Below, piece by piece: positions 56,944-64,000 of a stretch of 64,000 nucleotides of DNA (position 1 is the stretch's first letter; the number at the start of each line of letters is the position of its first letter). A program made the translations under genes and the position numbers. The notes under the pieces were generated by a model. The model did not search any database. It worked only from the letters and a program-made list of their open reading frames with translations, and had not been told where the DNA came from. This DNA comes from G963666705 sp963666705 (GTDB lineage: Bacteria > Pseudomonadota > Alphaproteobacteria > CADEGL01): the NCBI GenBank assembly GCA_963666705.2, contig CAXXKO010000001.1, forward strand, positions 496,001-560,000. The letters run 5' to 3'.

Positions 56944-57763
56944 ACCGACCACCCAGCCCACGCTTGACCCCGTGGGCCCACAGGTCCCTCCCGCGCGCGC
57001 CGCCGCGTCAGCCTGTTGAGGGCACACCGCGTCGCGCGCGGGGCCCTCCCGTGGACTACGGGGACAAGCCCGCAGCCGCCAAGCGGTCCCTTCTTACACC
57101 GCCGAGGTGGTCCCTTTTTGCTCCGCCATTGACATCGAAGCGATTTTCTTTTTATCATCGTCAAAGAAGTGAAGCTTCCAGTCCTTGACGAAAATATTTT
57201 TCACCCCCTCGGCCTGTACGAGCGTGATTCCTGCATCACTCTTCAATCCCATTAAACAGCTTGCGTAGCTAACAAACCGGCTTTGTATGGTCCTCATGAA
57301 ATCAAAATTATGGGCAAGGATAATCTGCTTGAATACACCCTCACTGCTAATATCACGAAGATATTCTACAATGGCATACTTATTCTGATAGTCGAACGAA
57401 TCTGCTAGGTCATCAACGATTACCAACGTCTCTTGCTGATCCTTGATCCGACGCTCCACTTCAAAGATTACATTGAGAATGTAGAACGCCTTTTTCTCAC
57501 CACTGCTGAGATAATTGAGAAGTTCATCCCGCTGAATTTCCGTCGAGTCTTCTCCATCGTCATAGGTGAATCCAAGTTCCATGATGCGGGCGCTTCCGAT
57601 CATGACATCAATCTTGTTGTTTATATGCAACGTGAACGGCACGTTGAATCGACGATTGAATATGTCTATCACCCGCTCCCATTGGGTTTCCTGCTTTTCA
57701 GCTTCAGCAAAAATTATCTCTTCTCTCTCACGCACCTTCTCATAAGTCTTCAATAGATTAATG

Positions 57764-58868
57764 CTTGCCTATCCGGTTTACACCCACACTCACTAGGGCT
57801 AGAATGGGCGCAAACCGGATATAGGGGAGCGCGCCATGGATGTTCTCGACCGCGCCGATCTCCCATTCCCGCATTCGCTACCCGAGTTCCAGCGACTTTT
57901 CCCCGATGATGCGGCCTGCGCCGCCTACCTGGAGAAAGCCCGCTGGGGAGACGGCTTTGCCTGCCCGCACTGCGGCACGGCGGGAGAGCCGTTCCACTTT
58001 GAAAACCGCCCTGGCGTCCTGCGCTGCCGCAAGTGCCGCCAGAACACCGGGCTGACGGTGGGAACAGTGATGGAGCGTAGCCACACTCCGCTGAACGTCT
58101 GGTTCTGGGCCGCTTATCTGGTCGCCAGTCAGACGCCCGGCATGTCCGCCGTGCAGTTTCAGCGGCAACTTGGTCTTTCGCGCTACGAGACGGCCTTTCA
58201 AATTCTCCACAAGCTCCGCTCGGGCATGGTGCGGCCCAACCAAGACAGGATCGGTGGACAGCCCAAGAACCATGTTGAGGTGGACGAAACCTGGGTTGGC
58301 GGGCGAACGCGTGGGGAAGGCCGTGGTGTTCACCACAAGGTTCTCGTCTCCTGTGCCATCGAGGTGCGTCATCGAAAGCCGGGCACCAAGCTCGACAACC
58401 GGAAAGACGGACGCTATGCCGGACGCGTTCGGCTCGCCGTCGTGCTCGACCGTAGCGCCGAGTCGCTCTGTGGGTTCGTCGAGAGCACCGTCGCGCCGGG
58501 ATCGCTGATCGTTACTGACGATTGGAGCGGCTATGCTGGCCTCGGTAAGCGCGGCTATGAGCACTTCGCTGTTGCCGAGTGTGGTGATCCAGAGGTTGCC
58601 GAGCAATACCTGCCGATCATCCATCTGGTTTTCGCCAACCTGAAGACGTGGCTGATCGGTATCCACCACGGCGTTAGCCACCAGCACCTACAAGCCTACC
58701 TCAACGAGTTCACCTTCCGCTTCAACAGGCGGTTCTACCCGTTCAACGCCTTCCGCTCATTGCTCGGCATCGCGGGCGACACCTCTGCTCCAACCTATGC
58801 CGAGCTTTACTCGGGAGAGTGGCGGCACCCTACATGTAGCGGTCATGGGCGTTAACCGGATAGGCAAG
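57764..58868 (+). mobile_element. IS1595-family insertion sequence, second type (1105 bp)
   Basis: Ends CTTGCCTATCCGGTTTACACC and inverted CTTGCCTATCCGGTTAACGCC; exact 8-bp target duplication GATTAATG (57756-57763 and 58869-58876). The terminal CTATCCGGTTAA word is shared with copies A-E, so the two types have related ends, but the transposases differ clearly. Inserted in the ATPase gene. Confidence 0.95.
57836..58855 (+). CDS. IS1595-family transposase, second type
   Basis: 339 residues. Zinc ribbon CPHCGTAGEPFHFENRPGVLRCRKCRQ (about 43-70), core HVEVDETWVGGR (first Asp, about 150), LIVTDDWSGYAGLG (second Asp), IIHLVFANLKTWLIGIHHGVSHQHLQAYLNEFTFRFNRRF. This is the ISPna2/ISXO2-type DDE transposase. 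GGGGAGCG precedes the ATG. Intact, probably active. Confidence 0.93.
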   Translation: MDVLDRADLPFPHSLPEFQRLFPDDAACAAYLEKARWGDGFACPHCGTAGEPFHFENRPGVLRCRKCRQNTGLTVGTVMERSHTPLNVWFWAAYLVASQTPGMSAVQFQRQLGLSRYETAFQILHKLRSGMVRPNQDRIGGQPKNHVEVDETWVGGRTRGEGRGVHHKVLVSCAIEVRHRKPGTKLDNRKDGRYAGRVRLAVVLDRSAESLCGFVESTVAPGSLIVTDDWSGYAGLGKRGYEHFAVAECGDPEVAEQYLPIIHLVFANLKTWLIGIHHGVSHQHLQAYLNEFTFRFNRRFYPFNAFRSLLGIAGDTSAPTYAELYSGEWRHPTCSGHGR

Positions 58869-60093
58869 GATTAATGTAGGCGTCCTCGTGTGCCTTAATG
58901 TATGACTTAATTACATCCTCTCTAAGCTTGTCGATATTGCTTAGATGCGGCAACAAAGACATGTTTCCCATAAGATAGTTTCGAAATTCACGCAGCCCGA
59001 CATTTTTGCTGAGCTGTGTCTGTACGGCATCAAACGTCTTGATCAGCTTCTTGTCTTTTAATATCGTTTCCTTTTCACGCTCAATTACCTGCGCAAGTTC
59101 AGCCGGCGTGTTAATTTCAATCGTCTCTCCGGCGGACTTGAGGTTTACGGAATGGCTCGCACTGAAGAAACCGTTCTTTGCGAGGCTGTCGGCGACCTGC
59201 GCGGCGTTAAAATAGTCAAAGATGCCCTTCTTGAAAAACGTTGAGGCAGCGAGAAGCTCATCGCAACGCGTTATGTATTCTAGAATTACTTCCTTGAGAC
59301 CCTTGGTGTTAAGCGCAGTGACGGTGGCATCAGCAAATATCTTGTCATACTCGACATTTGCGAACGGGGCATCGGACTGCTCCTGAACCTCATCCTTGAT
59401 ACGAATGAGGGCTCTGCGGAACTCGTTGGGTGTCTTCGCGATCGCTAACGAGATTTCGGATTCCAAGTTTGCCTTGGATTTCGACTGCTGTTTAAGAAGG
59501 CTCAGAAGCGCTTGTTTGGCCTCATCAACTCTAACCTGCAACTCTGCGAATTCGGATCGCAACTTTGGATCCACCAAGAGAGTGCAGGTCTTCTCTGACG
59601 GTCCGAATTCTTCATCGTATGAGAGAACAACAAGCACACGGTCGTTCTGTACATCCGCACCGTTTTCATCAGTGACTTTGGCGACCGTAACGCGTTCAGG
59701 AAAAATTCTGTCCTTTGGTCGCTGGCCGTTCGACAAGTCCCTGAATGTAAGGGCAAAAGACGATTTCATTTGCCCGTTGGGCGCGTAAATTGCCACGGCC
59801 CGCGTCCTGGAGAAATCGAAGTCGTGTTGAAGTGCCTTGATCCCATAGCAGTGCTCAAGATCAACGGTGATGCGGTCCATGACAAACCCCTTGTCGCTCT
59901 GCAACGAATCCCGCAGAGATTCAGGGGCAAAATAATGCCGCCGCAAACGGTGTTCAGTCAAGGTGATATCTCCCCCCGCCGGGCGGGGGAGGAACCCGGT
60001 GGCCCGCAGGGCCTCGGTGACCGCCGCCACGTCGCGGGGGTCGTTCTTCGTGCCGGCCATGAAGCTCTTGCGCAGTATCAGTGGGTCTCTCAT

Positions 60094-60497
60094 TGGCGGC
60101 CTCCCTGAAACCGATTTAGTTCGATCCTTGTAGAGGGTATATGGGGAACGAACTTTCAGACGTCAAGATATGCTAACGATATTTTTAAAGAAAAATCTCT
60201 CGCGGCTGCAACCCGCTTGCGGTTAATGATCGATTGTCTAGCACCAATCCATACAATAGTATCGTTCTAACTACCTAAAATCATGAGCATAACTGAGTTT
60301 CCCCATACGCTGGTGAAGCCGGCGCCAGTCAGCGGTAGACTCGCCCCGCGGATCGCTCTCGACGCGCTCTTGACAGGAGGGATAAAACACCTATATTCCG
60401 TATGCTGCCCACTGTTGCCGGCGGCCTTGCCGGGGCAAAGTGTCAAGGATTGTCAAGGTTCGGCCCCGGAATCTCTAACATATTGATATTTAACGAT
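60094..60497. other. AT-rich intergenic stretch upstream of the ATPase gene and IS copy E
   Basis: About 400 bases without a supported gene. Bases 60160-60290 are very AT-rich (ATTTTTAAAGAAAAATC). It contains the promoter-like element at 60370 and GTGTCAAGGATTGTCAAGG at about 60439-60457, which is inversely repeated on the far side of IS copy E (63057-63076). Confidence 0.45.
60370..60397 (+). promoter_or_regulatory. Near-consensus sigma-70-type promoter
   Basis: TTGACA, 16 bases, TATATT (one mismatch to TATAAT). It points towards IS copy E; no native gene follows in that direction, so its original target was lost or it serves a small RNA. Confidence 0.5.
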
Positions 60498-61217
60498 CGT
60501 CCCTATCCGGTTAATGCAGGTAGCGACCGAGTGTTCTTTATATGTTCGCTCTAAGGGTGTACTGTTCCCGCCTCTGAGGATTGGTCGGGAGACAGGGCAT
60601 GAGCGGCTTGTTGACGTTCCAAGAGCGCTACCGAGACGAGGAATCGTGCATCCTGGCCTTGGCGGATCGACGCTGGCCGTCTGGGTTTGCGTGCGCCCGC
60701 TGCGGGCACCGGCGGGGCTATCGGCACAAGGCGCGGGCGCGCGTCTTCGAATGCGCGGCTTGCGGTCGTCAAGAGTCGGTGACGGCGGGAACCATCTTCC
60801 ACCGCACCCGCACACCGTTGCCCAAATGGTTCCTGGCGGCGTGGTTGATGGGGCGGGACAAGCGCGGGGTCTCGGCCCTGTTCCTGGCGCGCGAGCTGGG
60901 GCTTCGCTATGAGACCGCATGGCTGATGGCTCACAAGCTGCGCCATGGCTTGGCGGAGCGGCCGGAGGCGTTGCTGGACGGCATGGTCGAGGTCGATGAG
61001 AGCTACTACGGCGGGCGCGGCAAGCCCGAGAGCCGGGGCCGCGGGATGGCCAATGCCAACAAGAGCCTGCTCGTGCTGGCGGTGGAGAAGGTGGCGGTGG
61101 CGCCGGGCAAGGGGGTCGAGGGCAGCGGCTTCGTCGCCGGCCGGGCGCGGCTTGCCATCCTGCCCCGGGCCAATGCCGAGCAGCTCGGCGGCTTCGTGCG
61201 GGCCGCCGTGACGCCGG

Positions 61218-62668
61218 GGGGATGTCCCGGGCTCTGTTGAAAAGCTGAAGTAGGCGTCGTCCGCCTGGAGCCGCTAGGCTCTGGGTGCTGATTCCATCAA
61301 GGAGAACGACGCCATGACCAAGACTACACGCAACGACCGTTCCTCGGAACCATCCTGTCGGCTCTTGCCATCGATGCCGGAGGCCTTCGACGATCTGCGC
61401 ATGAGCGTCGATCGCTTCTGCCTTTTGGCGGGCCTCGAGTCTTTGAACGAGATGATGTCGGCGGACGCGGAAGCCTTGTGCGGTTCGCGCCACGCCCGCT
61501 CGGGCGAGCGCAAGGGCCATCGATGGGGCACGACCCGGAGCGAGATCGCCTACCACGGCGGCAAAGTGAAGGTCGAGCGCCCTCGGGTGCGGGACTTCGC
61601 GGGTCGGGAGATGAGCCTGCCGAGTTGGGAGCTGCTGTCGGAACCCGAACTCTTGCAAGCCTGGGCGATGAATCTGATGGTGATCAACGTCTCGACCCGC
61701 AAGTATGCCCGCGCGGTGCGCCTGCCGGACGATGCGGGCGGCGATCTGCCGGCGGCATCGGGTGACGCAACCTCGAAGTCGGCGGTCTCGCGCCGTTTCG
61801 TGGCGTTGACGCGAAGCAAGCTGAAGGCCTGGCTGGCGAGCCCGCTCGACGATCTCGATCTCGTGGTGCTCCAGATCGACGGGCTCCATGTCGGCGATCA
61901 CCTGATGGTGGCGGCGATCGGCATCGACACCGGCGGCGCGAAGCACGTGCTGGGCCTGGCCGAGGGCGCGACGGAGAACGCGGCCACGGTGCAAGCCATG
62001 CTCGACAACCTGATCGAGCGCGGTCTCGATCCCGAACGGCCTCGGCTCTACATCGTCGACGGCGCCAAGGCGCTCTCGAAGGCGATCCGGCGGACCTTCG
62101 GGCGGGCGGCGGCCCTCCAGCGCTGCCAGGTGCACAAGGGGCGCAACATCACGGACCGGCTGGACGAGAGCCTCCATGCCGGCGTCAGGAAGGTCTTGCG
62201 GCAGGCCTGGCAGCAGGACGACGCGGCCAAGGCCGAACGGCTCTTGCGCAACCTCGCCCGCCGTCTGGAGCATGACGCACCCGGCGTCTCGGGCTCGATC
62301 CTGGAGGGCCTGGACGAGATCCTGACCGTGATCCGGCTCGGCCTCCCGCCGCAACTTCGACACTCGCTGGCTTGCACCAACGCCATCGAGAACGCGATCG
62401 GCACCGTCCGGACGGTGCAGCGGAACGTCAAGCGCTGGCGCAACGCCGAGATGGCGCTGCGTTGGACCGCCGCCGGCCTCTTGGAGGCGCAAAAGACCTT
62501 CCGCCGCCTCAAGGCCTACCGCCAGCTCCCCGTCCTTGACGCCGCCCTGCGGGAGGCGGTGAGAAAGGCCGGAGCAAAGTCCGTCATTGAAGACATCGAG
62601 GTGGCCGCGTAGCCTCTCGATCAGACGATGCCTATCTCGCACTTTTCAACATTGGGCGGGACATTGCC
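61218..62668 (+). mobile_element. IS256-family (mutator-type) insertion sequence (1451 bp)
   Basis: Terminal inverted repeats of 27 bp: left GGGGATGTCCCGGGCTCTG..., right (inverted) GGCAATGTCCCGCCCAATG..., both ending TGTTGAAAAG. Exact 8-bp target duplication GACGCCGG (61210-61217 and 62669-62676). Inserted into the transposase gene of IS1595 copy E. Confidence 0.95.
61314..62612 (+). CDS. IS256-family transposase
   Basis: 432 residues, normal for the family. Mutator-type DDE core: VVLQIDGLHVGDH (first Asp, about 186), LYIVDGAKALSKAI (second Asp, about 249), the CxxH-like QRCQVHKGRNI, and the Glu in TNAIENAIGTVR (about 362). AAGGAGAACGACGCC before the ATG is a strong ribosome-binding site. 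Intact and likely active. Confidence 0.95.
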   Translation: MTKTTRNDRSSEPSCRLLPSMPEAFDDLRMSVDRFCLLAGLESLNEMMSADAEALCGSRHARSGERKGHRWGTTRSEIAYHGGKVKVERPRVRDFAGREMSLPSWELLSEPELLQAWAMNLMVINVSTRKYARAVRLPDDAGGDLPAASGDATSKSAVSRRFVALTRSKLKAWLASPLDDLDLVVLQIDGLHVGDHLMVAAIGIDTGGAKHVLGLAEGATENAATVQAMLDNLIERGLDPERPRLYIVDGAKALSKAIRRTFGRAAALQRCQVHKGRNITDRLDESLHAGVRKVLRQAWQQDDAAKAERLLRNLARRLEHDAPGVSGSILEGLDEILTVIRLGLPPQLRHSLACTNAIENAIGTVRTVQRNVKRWRNAEMALRWTAAGLLEAQKTFRRLKAYRQLPVLDAALREAVRKAGAKSVIEDIEVAA

Positions 62669-63031
62669 GACGCCGGGCGCGCGCCTGCTGACCGACGATT
62701 TCAAGGGCTATGCCGGGCTCGGCGCCGTCTACCGGCACCAGCCCACCGTCCAAGGCCAAGGCAAGAACGCCGAGACGCAGATGCCGATCATCCACGTCCT
62801 GTTCAGCAACCTCAAGACCTGGCTCAACGGCACCTACCATGGCGTCAGCGCCAAGCACTTGCCGCGCTATGGCCGGGAATGGGCCTATCGCTTCAACCGC
62901 CGCCGGCGGATCGACGACCTCGGCGACTTCGTCCTGAGCCGCGCCATGGCCCGGCCAACCATCACATACCGCCAGTTGATCCACGGCTTGCAACCCCAGG
63001 GCGCACGACCTGCCTTAACCGGATAGGGACG

Positions 63032-63121
63032 CTAACGATTTCCTATCGCCCCATCTTGACAGATCTTGACACCTCCGGCCGCCGGGCGGGGATTTTGCCC
63101 CGGGGCGGCCCCTGGCGGGGC
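63032..63121. promoter_or_regulatory. Short spacer between IS copy E and the MBL-fold gene, with hairpin
   Basis: Contains CTTGACAGATCTTGACACC (about 63056-63074), inversely matching the sequence left of IS copy E, and a GC-rich hairpin GCCGCCGGGCGGGGATTTTGCCCCGGGGCGGC (about 63079-63110), which could terminate the minus-strand gene. Confidence 0.45.
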
Positions 63122-63988
63122 TCAGGCGGCGCGGTAGCGGGCGTCGAGGCCGGGGGGGCCGTCGCACCGGGCGCGGCCGGTCGCGATCATGTGGATGAGG
63201 TGGGAGAGCACGGTCTGGGCCGCCGCGGCGTGCAGGGCGCGCGGCACGTCGGCATACATGCGCGCCACCATGTCCTCGATGCGCCCGGCGCCGGCGGCCA
63301 GGCAGCCGGCGATCTGATGCTCCCGGTCATGGCGGTGGGCGAGGAGGGCGCGGACATAGGCCGCCGGCTCCGGAATCGAGGGGCCGTGGGTGGGCCAGTA
63401 GAGGGTGTCGTCGCGGGCGAGGAGCTTCTCGAGGGAGGCCATGTAGGCGTGCATGTCGCCGTCGGGCGGCGAGACCACGGTCGTCGACCAGCCCATGACA
63501 TGGTCGCCGGGGAACAGCACCCGCTCCTCTGCAAGCGCGAAACAGAGGTGGTTCGAGGTGTGGCCCGGCGTATGGACGGCCTCGAAGGTCCAGCCCGGCC
63601 CCTCGAGGCGCCCCCCGTCCGCGAGCCGGATGTCGGGCGCGAAGGCGTAGTCCGCGCCCTCCTCGACCTGGGGGCCGGCGCGCCGGCTGCCGTGGGGGCC
63701 GAAGCCGTAGGTGGCGGCACCGGTTTCGGCCTGGAGGCGGCGGGCGGCGGGGGAATGGTCCGAATGGGTGTGGGTCACCAGGATATGGCTCACGCGCTCG
63801 CCCGCGACGGCCGCCAGCAGGGCGTCGATATGGTCGTCCAGCGCGGGGCCGGGATCGATCACCGCCACCTCGCCCCGGCCGACGATGTAGGTGCCGGTGC
63901 CGTGGAAGGTGAAGGCGCTCGGGTTGCGCGCGATCACGCGCCGGATCAGCGGGCTCAGCCGGTCGGCCGCGCCATAGGCGAAGCTCAT
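63122..63988 (-). CDS. MBL-fold metallo-hydrolase (LACTB2/glyoxalase II-like)
   Basis: 288 residues, complete (ATG 63988). Zinc-binding HTHSDHS (about 73-79), His in AVHTPGHTSNHLC (about 138), Asp in LFPGDHVMGWSTTVV and His in YWPTHGPSI complete the two-metal site. A C-terminal winged-helix-like tail (AAAAQTVLSHLIHMIATGRAR) is typical of LACTB2-like members. These hydrolyse thioesters, RNA or lactones; the substrate here is unknown. Confidence 0.9.
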   Translation of the reverse strand: MSFAYGAADRLSPLIRRVIARNPSAFTFHGTGTYIVGRGEVAVIDPGPALDDHIDALLAAVAGERVSHILVTHTHSDHSPAARRLQAETGAATYGFGPHGSRRAGPQVEEGADYAFAPDIRLADGGRLEGPGWTFEAVHTPGHTSNHLCFALAEERVLFPGDHVMGWSTTVVSPPDGDMHAYMASLEKLLARDDTLYWPTHGPSIPEPAAYVRALLAHRHDREHQIAGCLAAGAGRIEDMVARMYADVPRALHAAAAQTVLSHLIHMIATGRARCDGPPGLDARYRAA

Positions 63989-64000
63989 CTCGCGGCGGAA

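Larger units (their letters stand above)
54565..57134 (+). mobile_element. IS21-family insertion sequence
   Basis: Carries overlapping istA and istB. Left end TGAGAACGGCAGAGCAA and right end (inverted) TGTCAATGGCGGAGCAA match at 13 of 17 positions. Inside each end are the repeated GGGACC-containing words typical of IS21 transposase sites (GGACCAAAATGGGACC on the left; two GGTCCCTT words on the right). The flanks (GCCGTGCC and TCGAAGCG) are different, so there is no target duplication. Confidence 0.88.
57135..60093 (-). pseudogene. ABC/SMC-like ATPase (possible defence gene), interrupted by an IS and truncated by IS21
   Basis: N-terminal part 58869-60093, C-terminal part 57135-57755; removing the IS and one GATTAATG copy joins them in frame (HEDAYIN-LLKTYEKVRE). 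From MDRITVDLEHCYGIKALQHDF (ATG 59880) the protein has a Walker A-like AIYAPNGQMKSS (Met where Gly is usual), a Q-loop-like LVVLSYDEEFG, coiled coil (LRSEFAELQVRVDEAKQALLSLLKQQ), the ABC signature YLSSGEKKAFYIL, Walker B TLVIVDDLADSFD and an H-loop ILAHNFDF. That is a single-chain SMC/RloC-like ATPase; such genes are often anti-phage. IS21 cut the end after DDDKKKIASM. The gene is AT-rich against its surroundings. A strong GGGAGG precedes ATG 60093, whose first 40 or so codons are GC-rich, so the 5' end may be a host-gene fusion. Family not assigned with certainty. Confidence 0.75.
60599..63026 (+). pseudogene. IS1595-family transposase, copy E, interrupted by IS256
   Basis: The transposase starts at ATG 60599 and reads like copy A (KGVEGSGF version) to AAVTP at 61217, then resumes after the inserted element at about 62677 (GARLLTDDFKGYAGLG) to the stop at 63026. 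The interruption separates the first catalytic Asp from the second, so the copy is dead but both halves are otherwise unchanged, showing that the nesting is recent. Confidence 0.92.
60498..63031 (+). mobile_element. IS1595-family insertion sequence, copy E, carrying a nested IS256-type element
   Basis: Opposite orientation to copies A-D. Ends CGTCCCTATCCGGTTAA at 60498 and TTAACCGGATAGGGACG ending 63031; flanks TTAACGAT and CTAACGAT agree at 7 of 8 positions. Removing 61218-62668 and one 8-bp repeat restores a 1075-bp element like copy A. Confidence 0.92.

Overview
The window is a GC-rich bacterial chromosome segment. Its housekeeping genes (hisZ-purA, serC-serA, recO-parC, rne next to a divergent amidase gene, class III adenylate cyclase, REC-GGDEF-EAL protein, long-chain M48 protease) are arranged as in Alphaproteobacteria, probably a Rhodospirillales-like lineage. 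This placement is inferred from gene content and protein style only. Two things stand out: a heavy load of insertion sequences and many broken genes, and an accessory catabolic region dominated by six consecutive phytanoyl-CoA dioxygenase (PhyH) family genes. The combination looks like a genome in an early phase of decay, such as a recently host-restricted or low-effective-population organism, but this remains inference.

Layout. 1-2.7 kb: an IS4-type transposase cut by the window edge, an IS630 with a frameshifted transposase, and a second IS630 copy riddled with small deletions. 3-23.3 kb: mostly core genes: purA, hisZ, REC-GGDEF-EAL, serA, serC, a truncated winged-helix regulator, an SDR gene broken by a 61-bp partial duplication, adenylate cyclase, recO, parC, an outer-membrane protein gene with an in-frame TAG, M48 protease, aminotransferase and rne. 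23.7-24.8 kb: intact IS1595-family element (copy A) sitting 34 bp upstream of the amidase gene. 26.1-32.9 kb: six PhyH dioxygenases followed by a PaaK-like acyl-CoA ligase. 33-39.7 kb: a DcaP-like porin and a divergent RTX repeat protein. Their shared control region holds three CRP-like palindromes and has been split by three further IS1595 copies (B, C, D). 39.8-47.3 kb: a catabolic group (SDR, enolase-superfamily enzyme, GST, maleate-isomerase/Asp-Glu-racemase-like enzyme, polysaccharide-deacetylase-like hydrolase, dimethylglycine/sarcosine-dehydrogenase-like flavoenzyme). 47.6-49.7 kb: chemoreceptor. 50-54.6 kb: two paralogous old-yellow-enzyme-type FMN/FAD oxidoreductases, one ending early at a TAA and one cut by IS21, with a Doc-type toxin pair between them. 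54.6-57.1 kb: IS21. 57.1-60.1 kb: an AT-rich ABC/SMC-like ATPase gene interrupted by another IS1595-type element and truncated by IS21. 60.5-63.0 kb: IS1595 copy E with an IS256-family element nested inside. 63.1-64 kb: a metallo-beta-lactamase-fold hydrolase.

Repeats add another layer. A roughly 135-150 bp palindromic element with CTAG ends occurs three times. Two copies supply the TAG stop codon of the neighbouring gene, and one copy has been split by a 262-bp MITE-like element with long terminal inverted repeats and a CTAG target duplication. A REP-like hairpin is found next to two of these copies.

The genes most likely to work together are the PhyH array with the ligase; the enolase-superfamily enzyme with its SDR; the GST with the isomerase; and the demethylating flavoenzymes, which point to use of N-methylated compounds (betaine, dimethylglycine or N-methylproline type). 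The adenylate cyclase could supply cAMP for a CRP-type regulator acting at the porin/RTX promoter. No rRNA, tRNA or CRISPR array was seen.
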